The notes under the pieces were generated by a model. That model searched no databases. It was not told where the DNA came from and saw only the letters and a program-made list of their open reading frames with translations. A stretch of 64,000 nucleotides of DNA from Wenyingzhuangia heitensis. Lineage in GTDB: Bacteria > Bacteroidota > Bacteroidia > Flavobacteriales > Flavobacteriaceae. The stretch lies in the NCBI RefSeq assembly GCF_011762155.1, contig NZ_JAASQL010000002.1, positions 62,001-126,000 of the forward strand. Direction: 5' to 3'. Shown here one piece after another: positions 47,966 to 56,566 of this stretch (position 1 is the first letter of the stretch; each line of letters begins with the position of its first letter). Made by a program: the position numbers and the translations under genes.

Positions 47966-48706
47966 ATGAAAATAGATAATACTAAAGATATAGGAACCTA
48001 CTCTAAAAGTTTGTTAACTAATACTCCTGTAGATCAATCTAGCGAGGTATACAAGTATTACAAAAATACTCTACCAAGTTTCCCTAATCAAGCTGTTTAT
48101 ATATATTCTTTTAAAGAGAATAGAATGGTTTATGCAGAAGGATGGGAAGAAATTTTAGGATACAAAGATGATGAAATAACGATGCTTACTATTGTAAGTA
48201 TTACTACACCTCGTTTTCTAAAGTTTTCTGGAGAGCTAAACGATAAAGCAATGGTCTTTTTTAAAGGTATTAAAGAGGGGTTAACTGAATATAGTTTTAC
48301 GTTAGAATTAGAAAAAATTCATAAAGATGGTTCTGTAGTTCCACTCTTTTCCAGAGTAGGTGTACATAAGGCTACCAACGGTCAAATTGAAGAAATTATA
48401 GGGTATTCTGAAGTTATAAAAACATTAAGGTTAGGAAATGTAATGCAGTACGCTGCTTATGGACCTCAAGTAGCTCAGTTTGAAGAAGCTTTAAATAAAG
48501 AGTTGTTCAATCATTATGCTATTTCTAGAAAAGAAAAAGAAGCTTTGGCTTTGGCAGCAAAAGGTTACGCTTTTAAAGAAATAGCAGAAGAATTAGGAGT
48601 TTCTCAATCTGCCATAGAAAAGAGAATTATTCCTATGTATAAAAGATTTGGAGTTAAAAGTTTACCTCACTTAATAGGTTTTGCTTATCAAAATAATATT
48701 TTGTAA
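47966..48706 (+). CDS. PAS-domain LuxR-type transcriptional regulator
   Basis: This 246-residue protein has a PAS-like sensor (about 30-160: AVYIYSFKENRMVYAEGW, RFLKFSGELNDKAM, then KDGSVVPLFSRVGVHKATNG). A C-terminal helix-turn-helix follows, from about 180 (RKEKEALALAAKGYAFKEIA, ELGVSQSAIEKRIIPMYKRF). The order fits one-component regulators that read a redox, light or ligand signal in the PAS fold. No cofactor residue can be picked by eye. It is a monocistronic gene in a gap of 237 bp after bshC, and its end forms one arm of an inverted repeat shared with the converging gene. Targets unknown. Confidence 0.86.
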   Translation: MKIDNTKDIGTYSKSLLTNTPVDQSSEVYKYYKNTLPSFPNQAVYIYSFKENRMVYAEGWEEILGYKDDEITMLTIVSITTPRFLKFSGELNDKAMVFFKGIKEGLTEYSFTLELEKIHKDGSVVPLFSRVGVHKATNGQIEEIIGYSEVIKTLRLGNVMQYAAYGPQVAQFEEALNKELFNHYAISRKEKEALALAAKGYAFKEIAEELGVSQSAIEKRIIPMYKRFGVKSLPHLIGFAYQNNIL

Positions 48707-48745
48707 ACTTATCTTATTAATCAAGTTAGTAAGATAAGTTTACAA
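48701..48745. repeat. Inverted repeat shared by two converging gene ends
   Basis: TTGTAAACTTATCTTA (48701-48716) and its complement (48730-48745) form a perfect 16-bp repeat around a 13-nt loop. The left arm contains the stop of the regulator gene and the right arm codes for the last residues of the minus-strand gene (VNLSY and stop). It has no T run, so it is at best a bidirectional terminator. Confidence 0.55.
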
Positions 48746-49727
48746 TGTTAATGTTTTTTAACTCAACACCAATGGTGCTAAGTAATCCCGTCCATTCCTC
48801 TTTTTGATCCAATTCATTTACACCCAATACCCAAATAATATTTTTTTCTCTAAGAATTTTTCTGTTTTCTTCATTTATACTTTTAAAAGTATCTACATAA
48901 TATAAAAAATCTTTGGGTTTGGTAATTTTTAATTTATCAGGATTGATGTCATCAATAACTAAAAATTTTGAATTTTGCCAATTCCATAAAGTTTCTAAGT
49001 CTTGATGAGTTTCAAAAAAATGACTATATAGCTTTGTGGCTGTTATGTAGGTACAGGCTTGTTTACACAGAGCTAATTCATTAGCAATAGCAACTCCTAA
49101 ATTACATTTTCCGTCATGAACACTTCCATAAATTAAGATATGGTTTCCTTTTGCGTTTTTCTTACTTCCTGTAGATATATAATTTTTTACAATTGCTTTT
49201 TCTTCATCATCTAAAAATTCACCTTTCCATTGAGACAACCTAAATTGAAAAGGAAAATAAGCATATTGTTGATAAATTCTCATGGTATACCAATCTACAA
49301 ATGGATAAAATAAAAGAGCTACTAAACCAAGATTCATCCAAATTAAAAAAGGAGTAGGTTCAGAAATTAATAAAGCTGAAAACATAGCTCCTAGTACAAA
49401 GTATAAAACATCAGTAATGGTATCGTAGATTAAATTCTTCCAGTCAGGTTTAAAAACACGATCCTTTTTAGAAGCAAATAAAGGCATTGTTAAGTTCAAA
49501 GCTTCAAAGCTAAACCAAGAAATAGCTACCCATTTACTAAATACAATAGGAGGTGTATCTCTAAATATAACACTTAAAACAATACTGGGGAATAATCCTA
49601 ATGTAAAGTGTCCTAGTTGGTTAGCTAGCCAGGCATAAGTTAGACTTACACCGCGGTAAGAATCTTTTCCTAAAAAATCTATTTGAATAAGTTGTTTGAT
49701 GAAAATTTTGAAATTAATCTTTGTCAT
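48726..49727 (-). CDS. Membrane-anchored P-loop ATPase-like protein, uncharacterised
   Basis: This 333-residue protein has two unlike halves. Residues 30-150 hold three or four membrane helices (LGLFPSIVLSVIF, VLYFVLGAMFSALLI, MNLGLVALLFYPFV). From about 165 comes a cytosolic domain with a Walker-A-like loop G201-S-V-H-D-G-K207-C208 and a Walker-B FLVIDD (255-260), as in DnaC/IstB-type AAA+ ATPases. C208 stands where Ser or Thr should bind the phosphate. A sensor-like IIWVLGVNEL follows near 320. It is not an IstB copy, since the membrane part is unknown there. I can give no function. It is a single gene that converges on the PAS-LuxR gene. Confidence 0.68.
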   Translation of the reverse strand: MTKINFKIFIKQLIQIDFLGKDSYRGVSLTYAWLANQLGHFTLGLFPSIVLSVIFRDTPPIVFSKWVAISWFSFEALNLTMPLFASKKDRVFKPDWKNLIYDTITDVLYFVLGAMFSALLISEPTPFLIWMNLGLVALLFYPFVDWYTMRIYQQYAYFPFQFRLSQWKGEFLDDEEKAIVKNYISTGSKKNAKGNHILIYGSVHDGKCNLGVAIANELALCKQACTYITATKLYSHFFETHQDLETLWNWQNSKFLVIDDINPDKLKITKPKDFLYYVDTFKSINEENRKILREKNIIWVLGVNELDQKEEWTGLLSTIGVELKNINIVNLSY

Positions 49728-49788
49728 AGTGAGTTAGGGGTCGTTTTATAGCTTGAATAAGTTATGTATTTATTTTATGAAATCACAC

Positions 49789-49821
49789 AAAAAAAGCCGC
49801 CTAAAAATAGACGACTTTTTT
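49789..49821 (-). terminator. Rho-independent terminator after the OFA transporter
   Basis: On the minus strand AAAAAAGTCGTC pairs with GGCGGCTTTTTT using two G-U pairs, and a seven-T run follows. It lies 20 bp after the transporter gene. The plus-strand copy has C-A mismatches, so it acts in one direction only. Confidence 0.75.
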
Positions 49822-49841
49822 CAACAAAAAATAAAGAAAAA

Positions 49842-51098
49842 TTATGCAGAAGCGACTACTAACTTCTGTGCTTTATATGCTTTTATAGTTTGTAATTTCA
49901 TTAAAATAGAGATGAAAAATGCAATAACAAACAAACCTGCAAAAATAACTAATGTGACATCTAGAGAACCTGTTTTTTCTTTTACAACATCATATATGGT
50001 GGGACCTACAACTCCTGCCAATCCCCAAGCAGCTAATACCATTCCGTGTATAGCTCCTAATTGTTTTGTGCCAAATAAATCACCTAAAAAAGCGGGCAAT
50101 GTAGAAAAACCACCACCATACATTGTGATTACGGTAAATAGAACGATTAAAAATACACTTTCAATACCAATTTTAGGTAAAAAGTAAAATGCTAATATTT
50201 GAAAACCAAAAAAGATAATAAACGTATTTGCTCTTCCTAAATAATCTGATAAGGTAGACCATGTAATTCTTCCTAAGCCGTTAAATACACCAATAAATCC
50301 TACAATAGCTGCAGCTTGCATAGGTGTGTAGTTTAATTTTTCTTGCATCATTGGACTTGCAGCAGATATAATAGCAATACCACAAGAAATATTGATGAAC
50401 ATCATTACCCAGATATAATAAAATCTAGAAGTTTTTAAAGCTTCATTAGCGCTAATATTAGATAAATCTTTTTTAATTATTTTTCCTTCTCCAGGTTTGT
50501 AGCCTTCGGGAACATAGCCAACAGGAGGTCTTTCAATATAGTTTGCAGAGGATAGGATTAAGACCATATAAATAATACCTAAAATGTAAAAAGCATTAGA
50601 AACACCTACTGTTTCAAATAATTTAGCCATTACGGGTCCAAAAATTAAAGCTGCAAAACCAAAACCCATTATTGCCATACCTGTTGCCAAACCTCTTCTG
50701 TCTGGGAACCACTTAACCAAAGTACTAACAGGGGTAATGTATCCTAATCCTAAACCAATACCACCAATAATTCCGTAACAAATATAAAACAAGGTTAAAG
50801 ACTCAATTTGTACAGCTAAACCAGAACCTAAAATACCAACTCCATAAAAAATACCGGCTGTAGTTCCGCTTATTTTTGGACCTACTTTTTCTACCCATCT
50901 GCCTAAAAAAGCAGCAGATAGCCCTAAAAGTAATATTGCAATTTTAAAAGCCCATTTAATAACGCTACCCTCAACACCAAAAACATCTTTAACAGGGTTT
51001 GTCATTACAGAATATGCATAGACTGATCCAATAGAAATATGTATTCCTACGGCAGAAGCAGCAATTAACCAACGGTTTTTTATTTTTTGTGATTTCAT
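49842..51098 (-). CDS. OFA-family MFS transporter, probable formate exporter
   Basis: This 418-residue inner-membrane carrier has 12 helices ([20 protein letters not shown] starts it). It belongs to the oxalate/formate antiporter family: [20 protein letters not shown], the mid-loop [13 protein letters not shown] and the late [16 protein letters not shown] are shared with those proteins. OFA members move oxalate, formate, lactate or pyruvate. Here it lies 10 bp after the pyruvate formate-lyase activating enzyme and in the same direction, so formate or pyruvate is the likely cargo. The exact substrate is inferred. Confidence 0.86.
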   Translation of the reverse strand: [418 protein letters not shown]

Positions 51099-51108
51099 AG
51101 TTTTTATT

Positions 51109-51858
51109 TTAATTAATTTTAACTTCTTTAAAATACGTGCTTAAAATTTGTGCAGCTTGCGCTAATTCTTCAGGTGTATTTTCTCTAGCATCGTTTAATT
51201 CGTAAGTCCAACCTAAAGCTTCCCATTTATGAATTCCTAATTTGTGGTAAGGTTGTAATTCTATTTTTTCTATAGTTTTATAGTTTTTAAATTGTTCTCC
51301 TAAAGCATGTAGGAGCTCTGGTTTGTTGGTTATTTCTGGGATTAAAACATAGCGCAACCACATTTTTTTACCAGAATCTTCTCTATATTTTGCAAAATTA
51401 AATGAAGTTTGTGCGTTTTTTTTACCTGTAATGTATTGGTAGCCTTTTTCTGTTACATGCTTAATGTCTAACATTACTAAGTCTGTGTAATTGTCTAACA
51501 CTTGCATTACTGGGTGGTTTAATACTCTTCCGTTGGTGTCTATATTGGTGTGAATATTTTCTTCTTTTAATCGTTTAAAAAAAGTAAGAATGTTTTTGGC
51601 TTGTAACATAGGTTCTCCCCCAGAAACGGTAACTCCTCCATTGTTTCCAAAATAAGATTTCATCTTAATGGCTCTTTGCACCAAATCTTCAATTTCATAT
51701 TCTGTTCCTCCATGTGTGTCAATAGTATCGGGGTTGTGACAATACAAACATTTTAATTTACAACCTTGTAAAAAAATCACCATTCTAATTCCAGGACCAT
51801 CATGAGTCCCAAAAGATTCAATAGAATGAACGCTTAATGTGGTTTCTGAAGTTTTAAT
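51109..51858 (-). CDS. pflA: Pyruvate formate-lyase activating enzyme, apparently starting at ATT
   Basis: This radical-SAM enzyme makes the glycyl radical on PflB, using reduced flavodoxin. The Fe-S cluster motif is CKLKCLYC, with NPDTIDTHGG after it. GNNGGVTVSGGEPMLQ is also typical. The only ATG gives MVIFLQGCKL, but homologues begin earlier with HSIESFGTHDGPGIR. That exact text occurs in frame upstream, so the real start is further up. Between it and an in-frame TAA (51873-51871 region) there is no ATG, GTG or TTG. The best candidate is the ATT at 51858, giving 250 codons with KTSETTLSVHSIESFG. An ATT start is rare but known. The alternative is a sequence error or a non-functional start. 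It follows pflB and precedes the transporter. Confidence 0.85.
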   Translation of the reverse strand: MKTSETTLSVHSIESFGTHDGPGIRMVIFLQGCKLKCLYCHNPDTIDTHGGTEYEIEDLVQRAIKMKSYFGNNGGVTVSGGEPMLQAKNILTFFKRLKEENIHTNIDTNGRVLNHPVMQVLDNYTDLVMLDIKHVTEKGYQYITGKKNAQTSFNFAKYREDSGKKMWLRYVLIPEITNKPELLHALGEQFKNYKTIEKIELQPYHKLGIHKWEALGWTYELNDARENTPEELAQAAQILSTYFKEVKIN

Positions 51859-51887
51859 AGGGGTCGGTTTTTAGGTTGATAAAAAGA

Positions 51888-51964
51888 GATTCAAAAAAAT
51901 ACTAGTTGTACTTTTTTAATAAAAAGTGGGCTCTAATAAAGAGTCAATTTTATTTTTTTGAATC
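51888..51964 (-). repeat. Structured intergenic region between pflB and pflA
   Basis: The outer arms (GATTCAAAAAAAT and its complement) are perfect 13-mers. Inside are ACTTTTT/AAAAAGT (51910-51927) and CTCT/AGAG hairpins. It is not a standard terminator, as no long T run directly follows on the minus strand. It may reduce or process the mRNA so that pflB is made in larger amounts than pflA. This role is inferred. Confidence 0.5.
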
Positions 51965-51994
51965 CCTGATAATTATATATAAATAGAAAATCTT

Positions 51995-54220
51995 CTACAT
52001 AGATTCGTGAAAAGAACGAGTAATTACTTCTAATTGTTGTTCTCTGGTTAATCTAATAAAGTTAACGGCATATCCAGATACACGAATGGTTAATTGTGGG
52101 TGATTTTCTGGGTGTTCCATTGCATCTAACAAAGTTTCTTTGTCTAAAACATTTACATTTAAATGTTGAGCTCCATGTTCAAAATAACCAGTTAGCGTTG
52201 CTGCTAAATTGTTTATTTGATCTTCTTTATTTGCTCCTAATGATTTTGGAACAATAGAAAAAGTGTTTGAAATTCCATCAAGAGAATCGTTATAATCAAT
52301 TTTAGCTACTGAGTTTAAAGAAGCGATAGCTCCGTTCGTATCACGTCCGTGCATTGGATTTGCTCCTGGTGCAAACGGAACTCCTTTATCTCTACCGTCT
52401 GGTGTTGCTCCTGTTTTTTTACCATATACTACATTAGATGTAATAGTTAATACAGACATGGTTGATTCTGCATTTTTATAAACGGGTAATTTTTTTAATT
52501 CATTGTTAAAATCTTTAACCGCATTATGTGCAAAAATATCTACACGATCATCGTCATTTCCATATTTAGGAAACTCTCCTTCAATAATATAATCTACTGT
52601 TAAACCTTGGTCATTTCTAATTGGTTTTACTTTTGCATATTTAATAGCAGATAAAGAATCGGCAACAATAGATAAACCAGCAATACCATAAGCAATGTTA
52701 ACGTGTGGATTGGTATCTATCAAAGCCATTTGAGCTTTTTCATAATAGTATTTATCATGCATGTAGTGAATAATATTCATAGCATCATTATATACTCCGG
52801 CTACTTGTTTCATGGCAATTTTAAAATTAGCCATTACCTTATCAAAATCTAAATATTCACAAGTGCAAGGTTCAATACCGTTTACCATTTGAGTTCCTGT
52901 AATTTCACATTTACCACCATTTATAGCCAATAACAATGTTTTTGCTAAGTTGGTACGTGCTCCAAAGAACTGAATTTGTTTCCCTATTTCTTGATATGAT
53001 ACACAACATGCAATTCCGTAATCATCAGATCCTCTAGAAGTACGCATTAAATCATCATTTTCAAACTGAATAGAAGAGGTGTCAATAGAAACTTTTGCAC
53101 AGTATTTTTTAAAATTATCAGGTAATAATGGAGACCATAATACCGTAATGTTTGGTTCTGGTGATGGACCTAAATTGTATAATGTGTGTAAAAATCGGAA
53201 AGCTGTTTTGGTAACTTTTGTTCTACCATCATTTAACATACCACCAATAGCTTCGGTAACCCAAGTAGGGTCTCCTGCAAAAATTTCATCATATGCAGCC
53301 ATACGTAAGTGACGAACCATTCTTAATTTCATCACAAATTGATCTATATATTCTTGAGCTTCTACTTCGGTAATTACTCCATTTTTTAAGTCTTCTTCTA
53401 TAAAAATATCTAAAAACGTAGATACGTTTCCTAAAGACATAGCAGCACCATCTTGTTCTTTAACAGCTGCTAAATAAGCCATGTAAGTCCATTGTACAGC
53501 TTCTCTTGCATTTTGAGCAGGACGGCTTAAATCTAAATCATAATGATTCCCCATTACAATCATATCCTTTAGAGCTTTAATTTGCTCTGCAACTTCTTCT
53601 CTTAAACGAATTGTTGCATCGCACATAGGACCTGTTATGTTCTCTAAATCTAATTTTTTATCGTTAATTAATTTCTCAATTCCAAATAGAGCTACTCTTC
53701 GGTAATCTCCAATTACTCTACCACGAGCATAGTTATCAGGTAAACCTGTTAAAAAACCTAAAGATCTAAATTTTTTAATTTCAGCATTATAAGCATCAAA
53801 CACACCATCGTTATGTGTTTTAACATATTTACTAAATAGGTTTTGTATGTTTTTACTAGGTTCTAAGCCATGTTCTTGTAATGCTTTTAAAACTACTTTA
53901 TAACCTCCAAAAGGTTTCATAGCTCTTTTTAGTAATTCGTCTGTCTGTAAACCTACAATTACTTCATTTTCTTTATCAATATATCCCGCTTTAAAGTTAG
54001 CAATTCCAGATATAGTTTCGGTATCTATAGAACGTACACCGTTATTTTGTCTTTCCTCTTGGGTAGCAATTTTACAAACTTCCCATAGTTTTTTTGTTTT
54101 CTTACTCGGTTCAACTAAAAATTCATCAGTTCCATAATAAGGAGTAATGTTTTTGTATACAAATTCTTTTACACTGACGACATTTTTGTCTAGACTTGGT
54201 TTTACTTCTAAAGTTTTCAT
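51995..54220 (-). CDS. pflB: Formate C-acetyltransferase (pyruvate formate-lyase)
   Basis: This 741-residue glycyl-radical enzyme turns pyruvate and CoA into acetyl-CoA and formate without oxygen. The catalytic pair is C405-C406 in [10 protein letters not shown] and the radical glycine is G716 in RVSGYAV, close to the C-terminus as expected. I start at 54220 because MKTLEVK follows a TATATTTG promoter. The Met at 54253 would add an untypical leader and overlap the promoter. pflA comes 136 bp downstream. A flavodoxin gene diverges upstream. The presence of the module shows that the organism can ferment or live with little oxygen. Confidence 0.97.
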   Translation of the reverse strand: MKTLEVKPSLDKNVVSVKEFVYKNITPYYGTDEFLVEPSKKTKKLWEVCKIATQEERQNNGVRSIDTETISGIANFKAGYIDKENEVIVGLQTDELLKRAMKPFGGYKVVLKALQEHGLEPSKNIQNLFSKYVKTHNDGVFDAYNAEIKKFRSLGFLTGLPDNYARGRVIGDYRRVALFGIEKLINDKKLDLENITGPMCDATIRLREEVAEQIKALKDMIVMGNHYDLDLSRPAQNAREAVQWTYMAYLAAVKEQDGAAMSLGNVSTFLDIFIEEDLKNGVITEVEAQEYIDQFVMKLRMVRHLRMAAYDEIFAGDPTWVTEAIGGMLNDGRTKVTKTAFRFLHTLYNLGPSPEPNITVLWSPLLPDNFKKYCAKVSIDTSSIQFENDDLMRTSRGSDDYGIACCVSYQEIGKQIQFFGARTNLAKTLLLAINGGKCEITGTQMVNGIEPCTCEYLDFDKVMANFKIAMKQVAGVYNDAMNIIHYMHDKYYYEKAQMALIDTNPHVNIAYGIAGLSIVADSLSAIKYAKVKPIRNDQGLTVDYIIEGEFPKYGNDDDRVDIFAHNAVKDFNNELKKLPVYKNAESTMSVLTITSNVVYGKKTGATPDGRDKGVPFAPGANPMHGRDTNGAIASLNSVAKIDYNDSLDGISNTFSIVPKSLGANKEDQINNLAATLTGYFEHGAQHLNVNVLDKETLLDAMEHPENHPQLTIRVSGYAVNFIRLTREQQLEVITRSFHESM

Positions 54221-54250
54221 AGTATATATAATTAGTTGATTTCTATACAT

Positions 54251-54258
54251 CAAATATA
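54251..54258 (-). promoter_or_regulatory. -7 element of the pflB promoter
   Basis: It reads TATATTTG on the minus strand, a full match to TAnnTTTG, about 30 bp before the pflB start. The -33 box is poor, which fits an activator-dependent promoter. No clear FNR/CRP palindrome was found in the 54221-54492 spacer. Confidence 0.55.
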
Positions 54259-54435
54259 ATAACTATTAGTTTAATAAAATACCTTTTTATCTTTTAATAT
54301 TGAATTTTTACTAAAATATCAATGTTTTTGAGTCTTATATTATTGATTGTTGATAGATAGCAGTTTTTAATGAGTTATTTTTTAAAAACAACATTTATTA
54401 TTGATTATTTATAACAATAGGTTATTTTTTGTTTA

Positions 54436-54465
54436 TTTGGAATAAATAAAAATAACTTATATTTG
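54436..54465 (+). promoter_or_regulatory. Promoter of the flavodoxin gene
   Basis: TTTG (54436-54439) and TATATTTG (54458-54465) are 18 nt apart, an almost perfect Bacteroidota promoter. The start codon at 54493 follows 27 bp later. Confidence 0.65.
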
Positions 54466-54492
54466 TTGTTTATATTCATAAAAATTAAAAGA

Positions 54493-55002
54493 ATGAACAC
54501 ACCAATTGGATTGTTTTTTGGATCAGATACGGGAATTACCGAAGAGCTTACACAAGATATTGTAGATGCTTTTGATGATGTTGAAGTGAAAGAAATATCA
54601 GAGGCATCGGCCAGTGATTTTGATCAATTTAGTTTTATCCTTTTAGGTTTATCTACTTGGTACGATGGAGATTTACAAAGCGATTGGGAAACCTTTTTTG
54701 ATGAGTTTAAAACCATTGACTTTACAGGAAAAAAAGTGGCTATATATGGTTTAGGAGATCAAATAGGTTATGCAGAGTATTTTATTGATGGAGTAGGGAT
54801 GTTGGCTGAAGTAATTTTAGAAAACGGAGGAGAGGTTATTGGTAAGTGGCCTGTAGAAGGGTATAGACACACAGAGTCTAAAGCAATAATTCCTAACGAT
54901 AAAGATTATTTTTATGGTTTGGCTCTAGACAATGATAATGAGTCTGATTTAAATGAGGAAAGAATAGAAAAGTGGATTGCAATTGTAAAGCAGGCTATCT
55001 AA
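54493..55002 (+). CDS. fldA: Flavodoxin
   Basis: This 169-residue FMN protein carries single electrons. The phosphate-binding loop is FFGSDTGITEELTQ, the loops around FMN hold STWYDGDLQ and GLGDQIGYAEYF, as in long-chain FldA. It is acidic, as expected. The start at 54493 (MNTPIGLFF) is used because the earlier Met at 54463 lies in the promoter. In enterobacteria reduced flavodoxin activates PflA; here it diverges from pflB across 272 bp and so may serve that step. The promoter is strong, and flavodoxin is usually made when iron is low. The assignment is secure. Confidence 0.95.
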   Translation: MNTPIGLFFGSDTGITEELTQDIVDAFDDVEVKEISEASASDFDQFSFILLGLSTWYDGDLQSDWETFFDEFKTIDFTGKKVAIYGLGDQIGYAEYFIDGVGMLAEVILENGGEVIGKWPVEGYRHTESKAIIPNDKDYFYGLALDNDNESDLNEERIEKWIAIVKQAI

Positions 55003-55003
55003 T

Positions 55004-56119
55004 TTAGTGTGTTGGTATAGAAAAATAAAAGGTTGTGCCCTTGTTCATTTCACTTTCTACCCATAATTTACCTTTGTGTTTAAGGATCATTTCTTTGGTA
55101 ACGCACAAGCCTAAACCTGATCCTGTTTCTCCGTTGGTTCCAACGGTACTATGGTTAGATTTAGGATTGACAAGTATTGTTTTTTTTCTTTTTTCAGGAA
55201 TACCAACTCCATAATCCGCAATAGAAAATATAGTTTCAGTATCTTGATTTTTAACATCAATCTTTATAGTGCTGTTATTGTAAGAAAATTTAATTGCGTT
55301 GCTTAGTATGTTTCGCAATGCAATTCCTAAGGCATTTTCATTAAAACTAATTTTTAATGTTGCATTAACGTTTAAAATTATAAGAATATTTTTTTTAATA
55401 GCACTTGCTTGTAATTGTTGGGTTATTTTTTGAATGAAACTTAAAACATTTAGTGGTGTTTGATTGTATCTTATTGAAGCTGTGTTAGAAGCCCAATCAA
55501 TCAAATCATTTGTCATTGTGTAGGCTGTTTTAGCTGAGTTCTTTATGATATGGGCATATTCTTCGGCAGTTTCAAAATCTTTGTTTTTAAGACTGTTTAT
55601 TAATAATTCAGAAAAACCGATCAATGCATTAAAAGGAGTTTTTAAATCGTGAGCAATAATTCCTAAAATTCTTAATTTATTTCTGTTGGCTTCTTTTAGT
55701 TCAGTATTAGAATTGATAATATTTGTTATGTCCGAAAAAATAGCAATTGCAGCAATAATTTTATTGTTTTTAGAAATGGGGTGTGTGTAGGTTAAAGCCC
55801 ATTTTTTGACAGAGTTATCAAACTCTACTAAAACTTGTTCTCCACAAACAAATTCACCTGTTGTTAGAGATCTAACAATTGGCATTTCGTCAAAACTATA
55901 TAATTTCCCGTTAGGGTAATATGCCTTACAAGATTCTATCTTCATCTTGTTTGTTAGGGGGGCTTTGTCTCCTGTAAAATTCCAAGCAGCTTTATTTGCA
56001 TATACAATTTCGACTTTTGGGGCGGTGGCGATAATTATTGCAGTAGGTGACTGTTCTATAATTGCATTATGAATAAAATCAGAATTTAGAAGATTTTGGA
56101 TATTATTTGTTTCCATCAT
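55004..56119 (-). CDS. Soluble PAS-domain histidine kinase
   Basis: This 371-residue protein has an N-terminal PAS domain (SPTAIIIATAPKVEIVYANK, residues about 20-135). A kinase core follows, with its His in GIIAHDLKTPFNALIG near 160 and an ATP-binding domain with NILSNAIKFSYN, FSIADYGVGIP and GSGLGLCVTKEMIL. No membrane helix is seen, so it is a cytosolic sensor. There is no response regulator nearby; the kinase is an orphan. Its 3' end meets the flavodoxin gene with 1 bp between them, in convergent orientation. Confidence 0.9.
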   Translation of the reverse strand: MMETNNIQNLLNSDFIHNAIIEQSPTAIIIATAPKVEIVYANKAAWNFTGDKAPLTNKMKIESCKAYYPNGKLYSFDEMPIVRSLTTGEFVCGEQVLVEFDNSVKKWALTYTHPISKNNKIIAAIAIFSDITNIINSNTELKEANRNKLRILGIIAHDLKTPFNALIGFSELLINSLKNKDFETAEEYAHIIKNSAKTAYTMTNDLIDWASNTASIRYNQTPLNVLSFIQKITQQLQASAIKKNILIILNVNATLKISFNENALGIALRNILSNAIKFSYNNSTIKIDVKNQDTETIFSIADYGVGIPEKRKKTILVNPKSNHSTVGTNGETGSGLGLCVTKEMILKHKGKLWVESEMNKGTTFYFSIPTH

Positions 56120-56203
56120 CTTTCTTTTATATTAAAAATATAATTTACTTACTTATGTGTCTGTAATTTAGCTTTTTATTTTTGGAAACAGATTATTTTA
56201 AAC

Positions 56204-56238
56204 CAAAAAAAAGCCTATCAAATTAATGATAGGCTTTT
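56204..56238 (-). terminator. Rho-independent terminator after the cold-shock gene
   Basis: AAAAGCCTATCA and TGATAGGCTTTT pair around a 6-nt loop, with more T on the minus strand, 28 bp after the csp stop codon. Confidence 0.85.
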
Positions 56239-56266
56239 AATTAAACTTTATAGTAAAGGAATCAAA

Positions 56267-56458
56267 TTAGATAACTTGTACGTTTACTGCGTTTAATCCT
56301 TTACGACCTTCTTCAACGTCATAAGAAACTTTGTCTCCTTCTGCAATTTCATCAGTTAATCCGTTAATGTGAACAAACACATCTCTACTTCCATCTTCTG
56401 GAGTGATAAAACCATAACCTTTTGAATCGTTGAAAAACTTTACTGTACCGTTACTCAT
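56267..56458 (-). CDS. Cold-shock domain RNA/DNA-binding protein
   Basis: This 63-residue protein is one OB-fold cold-shock domain. It has RNP1 (KGYGFI) and RNP2 (VFVHI) in the usual order: GTVKFFNDSKGYGFITPEDG then DVFVHINGL. It would act as an RNA chaperone. It is a single-gene unit with its own terminator. A gene number (cspA, cspB and so on) cannot be assigned. Confidence 0.95.
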   Translation of the reverse strand: MSNGTVKFFNDSKGYGFITPEDGSRDVFVHINGLTDEIAEGDKVSYDVEEGRKGLNAVNVQVI

Positions 56459-56566
56459 AATAATAAATGTATATTTTTAAAGACCGCAAGGTAGTTTAAA
56501 TTAATTATTCAATACTATAAAATCTTATTTATTTTAAAATATAATTATTTGATAGTCATATGGTTG

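Noticed and set aside
49753-50187. A 144-codon plus-strand ORF
   Set aside because: It lies antisense within the OFA transporter gene, has no recognisable motif, and its composition mirrors the opposite strand.
54221-54492. An FNR/CRP site between pflB and fldA
   Set aside because: Words such as TTGAT occur, but no TTGAT-N4-ATCAA palindrome could be found.
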